64,000 nt of DNA from Microcebus murinus (GCF_040939455.1 NC_134110.1:99911001-99975000); one strand, 5' to 3'. Counted from the stretch's first letter, positions 36,411 to 47,975 are shown. Numbers and translations: made by a program. The notes: a model not told the origin generated them from the sequence alone.

Positions 36411-37228
36411 TCCCCTCACCTCGGGTAGGAAGGACCTCACTGTCCACCCCGTGGTTCACACCAAGGGCACAGAGCACCGTCTGGGTAGGGGAACGTGGAG
36501 GAAGAGTCACAGGGACATGATCCCTCTGCCACTTCCCACTCACACACACCCTCAAAAGTATTCTTGTGAAAATAGTGGATATTAAATCTATGGTTAAAAA
36601 AAAATCAAGGTTCGTGGGTTCCATCAACCTTATTCCCCAAGAGCAGGGACCTTCCATTTCCTGCTCGACACCACGGCTCGCTGCACAGCAGAATGTCACT
36701 AGTTGAGGATGACTTTGTGCTAGTGTATTAACCATGTCCTGTATTCTCTGTGTTCTGATGCTTTGACATCTGGGGCCTTGTTGATCTAGAAGGAACTGCC
36801 CCCAAGAAGGGTAGCCAGTTCCCAGAGAGAGTGAACAGCTCACCTAGGGATGCACCCCTTAAATGCAACCAGTCCAGAGCCCACTGCCCCACCCCTCTAC
36901 TGGGCTTTTACACACCGGGCCACTGTCCCCCTGCCCCAACCACCTCAGGGTCAGGGACCAGACACTCAGCCACACAGAGCCTGGTGCTTTCCATTAGGAC
37001 CATAATTTATGTTTCTACCTAAAACACAAAGCCTTTAGTATGATGATCAAGAAGGCTTCTGCTTCAGAAAGATTGCAGAGAGACACAGAGAAACAGGGAA
37101 GAAGAAAAAGAGAGACAGGAGGGAGGGAGCGAGGGAGAGCAGCTGAAAGAATAATTACAGAACAGGAAAGTGTTGGATAAATGAAATTGGGAGTGGGAGG
37201 AAGAATGTTAAAGCTTATTTTCCACAAG
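36411..37228. other. Low-copy sequence, no gene seen
   Basis: A 192-codon minus frame (36265-36843) crosses from here into the MIR and has no recognisable domain, so it is accidental. 37055-37140 is purine-rich (GAGAGACAGGAGGGAGGGAG). Confidence 0.4.
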
Positions 37229-37612
37229 CTGTGTGTTAGTTTGCTAGGGCCACCAAAATATCACAGACTGATTGGCTTAAACAACAGAAATTTATTTTCT
37301 CGCAGTTCTAGAGGTTCGACATCCAAGATTAAGGTGCTGGCCTGCTGGCTTCTCCTGAGTCCTCTCTCCTTGACTGGCAGGTGGCTGCCCTCACCCTGTG
37401 TCCTTACCCGGGCTTTCCTCTGTGAGTGCACATCCTTACTGTCCTTTGTGTATGTAAATTTCCTCTTCTTATAAAGACATCAGTCAGATTGGATTAAGGC
37501 CCACCTAATGTCCTCATTTTAACTTAATCACTGCACAGTCCCATTGTGAAACACTGGGAGTTGAGACTTCAGCATATGAATTTGAGGGAGACACAGTTCA
37601 GTCCAAAGCAAT
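37229..37612 (-). mobile_element. MaLR-type LTR (MLT1/MST class)
   Basis: Reversed MaLR LTR: GTGTTAGTTTGCTAGGGCCA, GGCTTAAACAACAGAAATTT, ATTTTCTCGCAGTTCTAGAG, CTTCTTATAAAGACATCAGTC, and GACACAGTTCAGTCCAAAGC at the far end. A 50-base segment near 37530 is missing relative to related copies. On the minus strand the AATAAA polyadenylation signal corresponds to AAATTTATTTT near 37289. Confidence 0.88.
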
Positions 37613-37639
37613 TAGTAACTTTATGATGCAGGCCAGTGT

Positions 37640-37860
37640 ATTGGTGGAAGGCCCGTATTTGATTCTGGCTACAGCCATGCACAATCTGTGTGATCTTAGG
37701 CAAATGTCTCACCCTCCCAGTGCCTGATTTTCCTTATCTGTACAAATGCGGGTAATATGATAGTAACTACCTTACAGATATTTTTATAAGGTTGAAAAAG
37801 GAACTTAGAACAGTGATAGGCATTATTTCAGCCCCCAAAATGTGACTATCCTTGTAAGTA
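37640..37860 (+). mobile_element. MIR SINE
   Basis: MIR core: ACAATCTGTGTGATCTTAGG, CCCAGTGCCTGATTTTCC, TTATCTGTACAAATGCGGGT, and GAACTTAGAACAGTGATAGG. The 5' tRNA-like head is decayed. Confidence 0.85.
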
Positions 37861-38039
37861 TTATTATTTCAACGGAATTTATTTCTGCCCTTAGTTGGAT
37901 CACTTATACCGTAGCGCTATTACATTATTAATACTTAAGGAAATTGGACACTTCATACTTAAGTTTGACAGTTGAAATCGCTGACATTTCACTTTGATAC
38001 TTCTTGGGGTTTTTTTGTTTGTTTGTTTGTTTTTATTGT
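37861..38039. other. Short unassigned flank of the mariner element
   Basis: Contains a (GTTT)n tract at about 38009-38033. The left end of the mariner transposon should fall here or slightly later but I could not define its terminal repeat. Confidence 0.3.
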
Positions 38040-38153
38040 GAAGATACATCCTCGTTCTTTCAAATACATGTTTTGGCTTGTGATTATCTTTCAAATTTTT
38101 TTAAGAGCAGTTTTTGTGAGACCATGGATAAGTCAAAAATTTGTGTTATTTTT
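38040..38153 (+). mobile_element. Mariner (SETMAR-like/Hsmar) transposon, left fragment
   Basis: Leader and first codons of a mariner transposase: TTTTTGTGAGACCATGGATA AGTC encodes MDKSKI, then CVIF, where an L1 interrupts it. The same reading resumes on the far side at 45510 as CVIF, stop, YEFHHGTSA. The shared TGTGTTATTTTT (38142-38153 and 45510-45521) is the L1 target duplication. See the right fragment at 45510. Confidence 0.8.
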
Positions 38154-38537
38154 GTTTTTTTTTCCTTTTATTTCATCGTATTATGAAGGTACAAATATTG
38201 TTGGGGTTACATATATATCCCCTGCCACCCCTCCCCCCCACCATGCCAGAACTTCAAACGTGTCCAACCCCAGATGGTGCACACCGCACCCATTATGTAA
38301 GCATACACCCTTCACCCCTTCCCCCTCCCACATGCCCACCACCCCATAAAAGGTTTTTTGTGTTTTTTTTGACATTTTGGTTACATTGTATATCTTTGCT
38401 TCTCCCTAAGAAGAGTTAGAGGTATTCCCTCCTCCCCACACACAATGCTTGCCACAACCCTAAGATGTGGGTCTCCCCCCTCCCCCCCGAATCCCCGGTG
38501 AACACTACCAGGATTTGAGCACCATAATTTTAATCAG

Positions 38538-41500
38538 TCAGTACCAATTTGATGGCGAGTAGATGTGGAGCCCATTTTCCTGATCTTGTGTCACCTCACT
38601 TTCGATAATGGGCTTAAGCTTAATACAGGATAGCATAAATGGTGCTAGCTCACTGTTGTTTCTTAGAATTGAGTAATATTCCATTGTGAGCATATACCAA
38701 ATTTTAATTATCCACTCATGAATTGACGGGCATTTGGGTTGTTTTCATGACCACGCAATAGTGAATTGTGCTGCCATAAACATTCGGGTGTAGATGTGTT
38801 TATAATAGAATGTCTTATGCTGTTTTGGACAGATGCCCAACAATGTTATTGCAGGGTCAAATGGTATTTCTATTTCTAGCTGTTTGAGGTATCTCCAAAT
38901 TCTTTTCCACAGAGGTTGCACTAATTTGCAGTCCCACCAGCAGTGTAAGAGTGTTCCTGTCTCTCTACATCCTCGCCAGCATTTGTTGTTTTGGGATTTT
39001 TTGATACAGGCCATTTTCACTGGGGTTAGGTGATAGCTCATTGTGGTTTTGATTCGCATTTCTCTGATGATTAGAGATGTTGAGCATTTTTTAAATGTTT
39101 GCAGGCCATTATTCTGTCTTCTTTGGAGAAGTTTCTGTTAATTTCCATTGCCCATTTCTTGATGGGGTTGTTTGATATCTTCTTATTAGTTCTTTTAAGT
39201 TCTAGGTACATTATTGTTATTAGAGCTTTATCAGAAGTGTAGAGAGCAAATATTTTCTCCCACTCTGTGGGTTGTCTATTTGCTCTAATGATAGTTTCCT
39301 TGGCTGTGCAGAAACTTTTTAATTTGATCAGATCCTATTTGTTTATTTTTGATGCTGCATTCATTGCCTTGGGGCTCTTCCTCAAAAATTCTTTGCCTAG
39401 ACCAATGTCTGATAGGGTTTTCCCAACATCTTCTTCTAGGATTCTTAAGGTTTCATGCCTTAGGTTTAAGTCTGTTATCCATCTTGAGTGAATTTTTGTG
39501 AGAGGTGAGAGGTAGGGGTCCTGATTCGCTCTTCTGCATGTAGCTAATATTGACATTTTAACTATATTAATTCTATCAATCCATGAACAAGGTAGATTTT
39601 TCCATCTGTTTAAATCATCTGCAATTTCTTTTTTTAGTGTTTCATAGTTCTCCTTGTATAAATCTTTCATATCATTTGTTAAGTATACTTCTAGATATTT
39701 AATTTTCTTTGGGGCTTTAGTAAAGGGTATCGCATTTTTCATTTGAGTTTCTGCTTGATGGTTCTTGGCATATATGAATGCTTCTGATTTGTGTATATTG
39801 ATTTTATAACCTGAAACTTTACCAAATTCATTTATCAAATCTAGGAATCTCTTGGATGAATTCATGGGGTTTTCTAGGTATAATATCATATCATTGGCGA
39901 AGAGTGAGAGTTTTATCTCATCTGCCCCCACTTGGATGCCCTTAATTCCCCTCTCTTGCCTGATTGTTGTAGCTAGGACTTCAAGCACTATGTTGAATAG
40001 GAGAGGAGATAGAGGGCATTCGTGTCTAGTTCCAGTTTTAAGAGGGAATAATTTCAATTTTTCCCCATTTAGAATGATATTAGCAGTGGGTTTGTCATAC
40101 ATGGATTTTATAAGTTTAAGGTATGGGCCATCTATGCCTATTTTGTTAAGAGTTTTTATCATAACACTGTGTTGGACTTTGTCGAATGCTTTTTCTGCAT
40201 CTATGACGGAGTCATATGGTCTTTGTTCTTGATTTTATTTATGAAGTGAATTGCATTTATAGACTTGTATATGTTGAACCAGCCTTGCATCCATGGAATA
40301 AAGCCCACCTGGTCATGGTGAATTATTTTTTTGATGTGCTGCTAAATTCTATTTGCTAAAATTTTATTTAGGATTTTTGCATCTATATTCATGAGGGATA
40401 TTTGTCTGTAATTTCTTTTTTTGTTGCATCCTTTCCTGGCTTTGGTATCAAGGTGATACTCGCTTCATAAAATAAGTTAGAAAGGATACCATCCTTTTCA
40501 ATGGCGTGGAATAGTTTCTGTAGTATAGGTATGAGTTCATCTTTGTATGTTTGATAGAACTCTGAAGTGTAGCCATCTGGCCTGGGACTTTTCCATTTGG
40601 GGAGGTTTTTAATTACTCCAATTTCTGAACTTGAGATTGTTCTATTCAGAAATTCTGTTACCTCCGGGGTGAACTTAGTGAGGTAGTATGAATCCAGGAA
40701 TTTGTCCATTTCATCTTCATTCTGTAGTTTTTGGGCATATAGTTTTTTATACTAGTCAAATATAATGTTTTGTATTTCTGTGGTGTCTGTTGTGATCTCT
40801 CCTTTTTCATTTCTTTTGAGTTTATTAGAGTCCTTTCCCTTTGAGTCCCTGTCAATCTAACAAGAGGGCTATCAATTTTGTTTATCTTTTCAAGAAAGCA
40901 GCTTCTGGTTTTGTTGATCTTTAGTATAGTTCTCTTGGTCTCCATTTCATTAAGTTCTGTTTTGATCTTTGTTATTTCTTTTCTTCTACTAGGATTGGAA
41001 ATTGTTTGCTCTTCTTTTTCCAATTCCTTGAGCCTATTCATTAGGTTGTCAGTATCTAAGCTTTCTGGTTTTTAGATGTGAGCATTAATTGCTATTAGTT
41101 TCCTCTCAGGTAAGCTTTTGCTGTATCCCACAGGTTTTGGTAAGAAGTATCACTGTTATCATTTTGTTCGAAGAAACTCTTGATTTCCCTCTGAATTTCT
41201 TCCTTGACCCAGTAATTTTTCAATAATAGATTGTTTAGTTTCCATGATTTTGTGAGGTGTTGAGTGTTTCTATAGGAATTGAACTGTAATTTTATATCAT
41301 TATGGTCAGAAAAGATACAAGGTATAATTTCTATTTTCCTGAATTTTTTGAAATCTGATTTGTGGCCTAGGATGTGATCAATTTTGGAGAAGGATCCATG
41401 GGCTGCTGAGAAGAATGTAAATTCAAGTTTATTTGGATGGAATGATCTATAGAGATCTGTCAGACCTTTTTGATCTAGGGCTCTGTTCAGGCCCATTATT

Positions 41501-42033
41501 TCTTTGCATATTTTCTGTTTGGAGGATCTATCCAGATCATTCAGTGGAATGTTGAAGTCCCCTGCTACTGTGGCAGTGTTGTGTAACATGGTGTTTAGAT
41601 TAGAAAAGGTTTGCTTTATGCAATTGGGTGCTCCTGTATGGGGTGCATAGATATTAAGAATTGTTAAATCTTCTTGTTGGATCTTCCCTTTCACCATTAT
41701 AAAATGGACATCTTTATCCTTTTTTACTTTTGCTATTTTAAAGCTTATGTTATCTGCAAATAGTATAGCTATCCCAGCTCTCTTTTGACTTCCATTTGAC
41801 TGGATGATAGTTTTCCATCCCTTGACCTTCAGCTGGAAGGCATCTTTGTGGGGTAGATGTGTTTGTTGACAGCAAATATTAGGCTTGTGAATTTATATCC
41901 ACTCTTCCAGTCTATGTTTCTTCAGAGGACAGTTTAAGCCATTTACATTTATTGAGAGGATTGAAATTGGAGGAAGATTACCATTCATATTATTGGGTGG
42001 AGACTTGTTGATTTGTCTTACTTCTTGAGCCAT
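38538..42033 (-). pseudogene. L1 ORF2 (endonuclease-reverse transcriptase), broken
   Basis: Starts at ATG 42033-42031 (MAQEVRQ) and ends SPSNWY-stop at 38538. In an intact element this protein nicks target DNA and copies L1 RNA into it. The endonuclease domain (about 42000-41100) has a stop after the first ~45 residues and further breaks near 41090 and 40390. The RT frame 40162-39335 is open for 275 codons but the catalytic FADD reads FAND (Asn codon at 39893-39895). An in-frame deletion of about 375 bases joins KMSIL directly to ATCRRANQD near 39544, removing the RT thumb region. The C-terminus (38745-39059) keeps [18 protein letters not shown]. Confidence 0.9.
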
Positions 42034-42072
42034 CATGTAGTTTGAGATCTAAACTTTAATTCTTTGAGGATT

Positions 42073-42969
42073 TTACTTTGAGGAGTGACTATTGCCATGT
42101 TCGGTTAGAAATGCGGGTCTGAGAACTTCCTGTAGGGCTGGTCTGGACTTTGCAAATTCCTTCAGTGATTGCTTGTCTGAGAAGGACTTTATTTCTCCCT
42201 CATAGAGGAAACTTAATGTTGCCAGATAAAGAATTCTAGGTTTGGCTTTGTTCTGTTTTAGAAGATTAAGGATAGGCACCTAATCTCTCCTGGATTGTAA
42301 GGTTTCAGATGAGAAGTCTGCTGTTAGTCTGATAAGCTTACCTTTATAGATCATTTGCTGCTTTCATTTTGCTGCTCAGAGAATTGTTTCTTTCACGTTT
42401 ACTTTGGTTAGCCTACAACCACGTGACGAGGTGATTGCCTTTTCACGTTGAGTCTCCCAGGAGTTCTGTGTGCTTCTTGTGTTGGATATCAAGGTTTCTG
42501 GCCAGGCCTGGCATATTTTCCTCCAGTATTCCATGAAATAAGTTTTCCATCCCTTGTGAATGTTCCTCTTCCCCCCTTGTGGAATCCCAATCAATCTGAG
42601 ATTCGGCTTTTTTACATAATCCCACACTTCCTGTAAACTTTGGTCTTGTCTCTTGTTTCTGTGTTTTCTTTCTTCCTCTGATTTGTTTAGTGCCTAGACA
42701 TAATCTTCAAGCTCTGAGATTCTTTCTTCTGCATGATCCATCCTGTTCTTTATGCTTTCCACTGTATTATGGAGATCCTTGATTGTTTCCTTCATTGCCA
42801 GAATTTCTGTTTGATTTTTCTGAATAATTTCAATTTCTTTGGAGAATCTTTCATTCATTTCCTGTATTGTTCTTGAGGTTTCTCTGTGTTTGGATTCTAT
42901 TTTCTTTACAATTCCATTGAGTTTTCTAGTAATCCATATTCGGAATTCTTCCTCCGTCAGCTTAGTCAT
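42073..42969 (-). pseudogene. L1 ORF1 (RNA-binding chaperone), broken
   Basis: An intact ORF1 product is a trimeric coiled-coil RNA chaperone. Residues 1-91 (42969-42694) are open: MTKLTEEEFRIWITRK followed by heptad-rich KIESKHRETSRTIQEM and ESIKNRMDHAEERISELED. A stop then falls after EDYV (near 42694). The RRM region survives in pieces at 42627-42376 (WDYVKKPNLRLIGIPQG) and the C-terminal domain at 42279-42073 (FLYEGEIKSFSDKQ ... SRPALQEVL), separated by frameshifts. Confidence 0.88.
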
Positions 42970-45509
42970 ATCATGTAAGTTGGTGTCAGATAATAGAGGA
43001 TGAGTATTTTGCTTTGGAAGTGACTTTTCTCTCTGCTCCTTAATGTTTCCTGTACCTTTTGCTGGTTCTTTCTCATCTGGGTGCTTTATCGAGGGCCAGA
43101 GGTGCAGGGACTGGATTATGAGCTAAATTCTGAAATTCTGGAGGGATGATCCTTGGCCGATCTAGGGATATATGTGCTCTGGACCTGTAATGTCTTAGAG
43201 GAGTTTGTTCCTGTTGGGTTATCTTTGACCTACTGCCTTCATTGTCTTTTAATAGAGATTAGTGAGATTGGATCCCTTGCTTAGACTCCTCGGAATTGTA
43301 TCCCTCTTGTGAGTGTCACTCCCTTATCAATTACTAGTATGAAGTGGGAGGCACTGTGATGAGCTATGAGATTATTCTCTCCTTTTGTTGCTTGTGGTTT
43401 GCATGGGGAGATCGGTTATCAAGCTATTCCAACACCTATGTAATGAGCTCTAAACAATTAAATGTGGTAAACAGGAATCTCAGCCTTTGGGGAGTGTCGT
43501 GCCTCTCCCAGGGGATCCTTGAGCCCTTTTACCTATTTAGTTGGGGTGAGATAAGCAACAGGTATCAGCAAGCCTATGGGAGTATACTTCAGAGGTTTCT
43601 TGATCTGTGGCTAGAGGGGAGCTGCTAAAAGGTTATTCAGAGATCATTCGCTGCATATGTGTGGCAGCTCCTGGTGGAAAGTGTCTTTTGGTGCAATTGT
43701 TAGGGATTCTGGTTGAGATTTTCCTTCTCAGAACACAAGCCTATAATTTTGCAACTGCCTGGATACCAAGGGCAAGCCCCTGCATTCTGCTTTTAACTGA
43801 TGATCCAAACCAACTTGCTGTAGTAGTGCATCAACTCTTTTTATTCCGCCCCTCCAAGGATGGGGTTTATCTGGTTGTTATGAAGTAAAAGCCTCAGGGC
43901 TGTTGAAGAGGCCCTGCCCCAAGCCACTGAAGGACACAGAACACAGAGTGACCTGCTTGGCTACTCTGCTCCTGCATAAGAGGGGTCAGGCCCTTCCCTA
44001 CGAAATACCAGTGGCCTGGTCACAGACAAGTACCTTCCACAGCCCAGGTGGGTCTTAGCCCTAAAAGCGGACTCCTTCACTACTGCACACTTCCAGGGCT
44101 GGGGCTGGCCCTTTGGCTGAAAGCCCTGTCTACCAAGTCGCCTCCAGGAGATGGGCATGGGTCTCAGCTTGGGTAGCAGTCTACAGAAGCTATTACTAAG
44201 CCTTTTCAGGGAAGGGATCTGGGCCTTTGGTGAAAAAGAGGCCAGCAATGGATAATAAGCAATAGGAGATAGCAGTCTAGCCTCTGGTTTCAGCTTGAAT
44301 AGTGGCTTGCTTCACCACTCCACCCAGGGGTGGAGTCTGTAGTTTTGGAGAGAAGCACCTAGTTCAAAACCCCAGAACATGTGGGGGGTACTGTTGTCCC
44401 AAGTCAGAGTTGGAAAATCTCTCTCCTTCCTAATTCCACCCTGCTATGGCATGTTCTGTTCATTAGGCACAAAACAGAGGCAGCTGGGTGGAATGGGGGA
44501 CTGCCTGACCTCACCGGGGGACACTGCCTGAAGAGCAATCTCTCTCCCTCTTCCCTCCCCTCCCTGGTGGGACTTCAGTCACTGGGGGCTGCCAGAAGGC
44601 TTCACCAAGGAGCGAGCTCCTTCCCTCTTCCGCCCCCTCACCAGCAGCACTTGAGCTGCCAAGGTCCACTTAGAAGCTCCGCTGAGGGGTGAAAACTTTC
44701 CCCTTTTCTGTGTGTCACCAGAGGAGCTTGGGCCGCTGAAGCCCCTGAGGAGGATCCGCAGAGGATTGAGCACCCTCCCTCCTCCACTCTCTCAATGACA
44801 GCACTTGAGTGGCTAGGGACCACTGAGAGGTTCCGCCAAGGGGTGAAAACTTTCCCTTTTCCATGTGTCACCAGTGGAGCTTGGGCCACTGCAGTCCCCT
44901 GGGAGGATCCATGGAGGATCGAGCTTGCTCCCTCTTCCGCCCCCTCACCAGCAGCACTTGGGCCACCAGAGTCCACCAGACAACTCAGCCAAATGAGCGA
45001 TCTGTTTCACTTTTGTGCCCCTTCAAAAGCAAGGCATAAGCTGCTGGTGTGTTCAGATCTCCCAGCCAAGGCATCCCTGCACCAGTGCACTGGAAAGTTC
45101 AAATTGCTTTCCGCTCCTGCCTCCTCTCCAAACTGCCTGACCGCCCTTGTTACCTCTTTGCACTGATTTCAGGCACTTCGCTACTTGCATGGGTATGGAG
45201 GTCAGTGAAGAAGAAAGCTTCCCCATGTGGGACAGATCCCACAGTCCCATTCAGCTGGCCACTGAGCACAGCCAGCTTGCATTCCAATCCCCACTGTACA
45301 AATTGGATTCTCGGAACTTTACGGCAAATCCACTGAGTCACTTTCCTCCTTTTCCCAGCACTGCTGCCCCTTGAAGCTTCCCTGCAATTCCGTGAAGCCG
45401 ATCCTGTGGGAGAACTACCCACTAGAGTGATTTAGACCCTTTTCTTCACATACCACTCTGAGAGCAGAGAGCCGGGAGGTCATCCCTAATCTGCCATTTC
45501 TGACAATCC
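42970..45509 (-). promoter_or_regulatory. Long L1 5' UTR (internal promoter region)
   Basis: About 2.5 kb between ORF1 and the 5' end, versus about 1.45 kb in the L1 at 48207. It is GC-richer than the ORFs and contains the tandem units at 44530-44985. Open frames on both strands here (for example 44795-45166 plus, 44638-44976 minus) are accidental. No clear YY1 site is visible at the 5' end, which reads AAATGGCAG. Confidence 0.75.
44530..44985 (-). repeat. ~154-base tandem units in L1 5' UTR
   Basis: The word CAGCACTTG recurs at 44645, 44799 and 44952, i.e. every 153-154 bases. Between them GGGGTGAAAACTTTCCC (44684, 44838) and TGTGTCACCAG (44707, 44862) also repeat, and CTCCCTCTTCCGCCCCCTCACCAGC-like sequence precedes the first and third. 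About three imperfect copies, resembling monomer-type promoters known in mouse L1s. Confidence 0.8.
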
Positions 45510-46575
45510 TGTGTTATTTTTTAATATGAGTTTCATCATGGAACCAGTGCAGTGCAGACAGCTTGAAATATCAATGAAGTTTCTGGGAAGGACGTGGCTA
45601 ATGAATGCACAGTACATCGATGGTTTCAGAAGTTCCATTCCGGTGATTTTAATTTTGAAAATGGGCCATGTGGGTGACCTGAGACCAAGGTGGAAAATGA
45701 TGAGCTAAAAGCTGTAGTGGAAGCAAATCCATCTTGACCTACACATGAACTAGCAGCAAGGTTTGACATTACTGTTCCAACGATATTGGACAATTTGAAA
45801 CAAATGAGCAAGGTAAGGAAGCTGGACAGATGGGTACTGCATGAATTAAATGAGCGTCAGAAAAGAAGTTGTCTCAAAGCATTCCTTTCTTTGCTATCAT
45901 GACATAAAGGTGAGCCAGTTCCACATCGTATTGTGATGTGTGATGAAAAATGGATTCTTTTTGACAATTGCAAGCATTCAGTACAATGGTTGAATAAAGA
46001 TGAAGTGCTGATACACAGTCCAAAACCGAACATTCATTAAAAAGAAAGCTAATGGTGTCTGTTTGGTGGTCCAGTGCTGGAATTATCCACTACAGCTTCA
46101 TGAAACCTGGTCAGTCAATGATAGCAGATGTCTACTGCAACAAATTGGATGAAATGTTGAGGATGCTTGTAATTAAACAGCCAAGATTGGTCAACAGAGA
46201 CAGGCCAATCCTCTTGCAAGAGAACGCTCAACCATGTGTTGCACAAACAATGCTGCTCAAGCTGCAGAAGCAGGACTTGGAAACTCTCTATCATCCATCA
46301 TGTTCACCAGACCTTTCACCAACTGACTACCACTTCTTCCAGGCTTTGGACCACTTCTTGCAAGGAAAACTATTCAGTTTTCAACAAGCTGTTGGAACTA
46401 CCTCTTGAGATTTCGTCACCACTCACTCTCCAGGCCTCTTTGCTGCTGGCATACACAAGCTACTATTAAGGTGGCAAAATTGTGTTGACAGTTTAGGCGC
46501 ATACTTTGACTAATTGTACTGCTTCTTGTTGAGATATAATAAACTAAGCTTTTAATTTGAAATCGGACATTTCTG
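45510..46575 (+). mobile_element. Mariner (SETMAR-like/Hsmar) transposon, right fragment
   Basis: Main part of a mariner transposase gene after the L1 insertion. Recognisable segments: YEFHHGTSAVQTA at the start, CDEKWI near 45940 (first catalytic Asp), VSVWWSSAGIIHYSF at 46052-46100, ILLQENAQP near 46207 (the second Asp position reads Glu), and the signature SPDLSPTDYHFF near 46308. 118 codons remain open (46052-46408); the rest is broken by stops and frameshifts. The 3' UTR has AATAAACTAAGC at about 46538. Terminal inverted repeats not resolved. Confidence 0.85.
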
Positions 46576-47125
46576 ATTTAATGACATAATGCTAGCAAAG
46601 GTAACATTGTGAAATGAAAGATATCTCCAAATTGGCTAAAATATCACTTTCTATCAGATATTAAGTATCTTATTCTGAACATAAGGGAAGAACACTTTTA
46701 ACTCAGAAAATCAGTTTCTTCTGCACTCATTTAATAAATATTGAATGACAATGTAAAGGATATCAGCTTGAGGGAAACAACATTATTACCCCTTAGAGGG
46801 TCTCTCAGTCTCAGGGCAGCAAAACTTTTACCACAAGCCTTGGAGACATCCTCTAATCCAACCAAGCAAGGTATCTGGACATAATATCAGGTTGTCTGGG
46901 CTGGAATGTGAATAAAGCTAACAAATTAATGGTAACGGACTCATTCAGGAAACAAGGGATAAAAAGGAAGACAGCTAGCATGGAGCCGAGATAACAAGTG
47001 CTCTGAAGAACACGGATTCGGAGGTCTTGTCCAGCACCAGCAAACGAGCAGAGACGTCGAATCTGCAACAGACGTATCCCTCCCACTAGAGAGTTCTGCT
47101 TTTTCTTACAGGGCCAGCATGGTTC
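46576..47125. other. Low-copy sequence, no gene seen
   Basis: No repeat recognised. A 190-codon minus frame (46853-47425) overlaps the MIR that follows and shows no domain. Confidence 0.35.
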
Positions 47126-47335
47126 ATCTGATCTTACCACAGCCATATTTATGCTTCCTGGGTTTATGACCTTTAAAAAGGTATTTAAATTCTGGGCTTC
47201 AGCTTCCTCAACTGTAAAATGATAATATCTTCTTTGCAAGGTTGCTGTGAAGATTAACAAGAAGGAATATGAAGGACTCGGCATATGGCAGGTATTTTTA
47301 TTAGTAGTAGTGTAATTATTATTCATCTCTGCCCT
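47126..47335 (+). mobile_element. MIR SINE relic
   Basis: Core words CAGCTTCCTCAACTGTAAAAT, GATAATATCTTCTTTGCAAG, GTTGCTGTGAAGATTAACAAG and GGCATATGGCAGGTATT. Confidence 0.8.
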
Positions 47336-47879
47336 ATTTCCATGCCGGGAAGCAATTTTTGGATTATTAATTTGGTTTGCAGAAGCACTGACACCAGGAT
47401 GCAGAGGACCTTGTCTATCAGACATAAATATCCCAGCCTCTGCTGCAGGTGGGTCAATAAATCATCTTTCTGGTATATACATTAGACTCTTGTGAGTTTG
47501 GTTAGCTAAATTAGTCTGGTCAGTGTGAGAACACTAGTAAAATTTACCTTAAATTGATGTAAAGCTGAGGAGCAGCCCATGGGACGGGCATCTAGTGTGG
47601 CCTTTTCCAAGTGGCTGGTGACCAGAGCTGCCCAGCCCTGCCCTGCCGGCACTGCCGCATCTTAGTATTCTGTCTGCAGCAGACAAAGGATGGGAAAGCA
47701 AGAATTTGGGGTAAAACCATTGTGCTCCCACCCCCTGCATCACACTCAAACTATTTGGTGAGACTGGATGAAGGAAAGTATTGTAATTGCTTCACTTTGA
47801 AATATCTTTGAGTGTAGCATGTCATGTGATTCTAGCATCAATGTTGTGGCTATAGAGAGGACAGTAAATTACTGTCTGT
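47336..47879. other. Low-copy sequence, no gene seen
   Basis: No repeat or gene recognised. Confidence 0.4.
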
Positions 47880-47975
47880 CTTTTATAAAAAGAAAAATGA
47901 AAACTTTGAGACAGTAAAGGTCTTGCTCCAACCACACAGCTGTTAGCAGGTGGAGTCAGATTCTAGACAGATCCA
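47880..47975 (-). mobile_element. MIR SINE relic
   Basis: Reversed MIR core: AAATGAAAACTTTGAGACAG, CCAACCACACAGCTGTTAGC, AGGTGGAGTCAGATTCTAGA. Confidence 0.7.

Larger units (their letters stand above)
38154..45509 (-). mobile_element. Full-length L1 inserted in a mariner transposon
   Basis: 7.36 kb, minus strand. From its 3' end on the plus strand: poly(T) then ATTATGAAGGTACAAAT, a pyrimidine-rich 3' UTR, ORF2 (42033 down to 38538), ORF1 (about 42969 down to 42090), and a 2.5-kb 5' UTR ending with GGCAGATTAGGGATGACC-type sequence at 45509. Both ends abut mariner sequence with a 12-base target duplication. It is of a different, longer-UTR subfamily from the L1s at 48207 and 59605. Both ORFs are broken. 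Confidence 0.92.

Noticed and set aside
36265..36843. 192-codon minus-strand open frame
   Set aside because: It runs through a MIR SINE and unrelated low-copy sequence and shows no domain.
42033..42040. Possible host promoter between L1 ORF1 and ORF2
   Set aside because: The spacing and text match the normal L1 inter-ORF region.
44638..45166. Several open frames on both strands, 95-123 codons
   Set aside because: They fall in the GC-rich 5' UTR of an L1 and in its tandem units; no coding evidence.
46853..47425. 190-codon minus-strand open frame
   Set aside because: Overlaps a MIR relic and has no domain.
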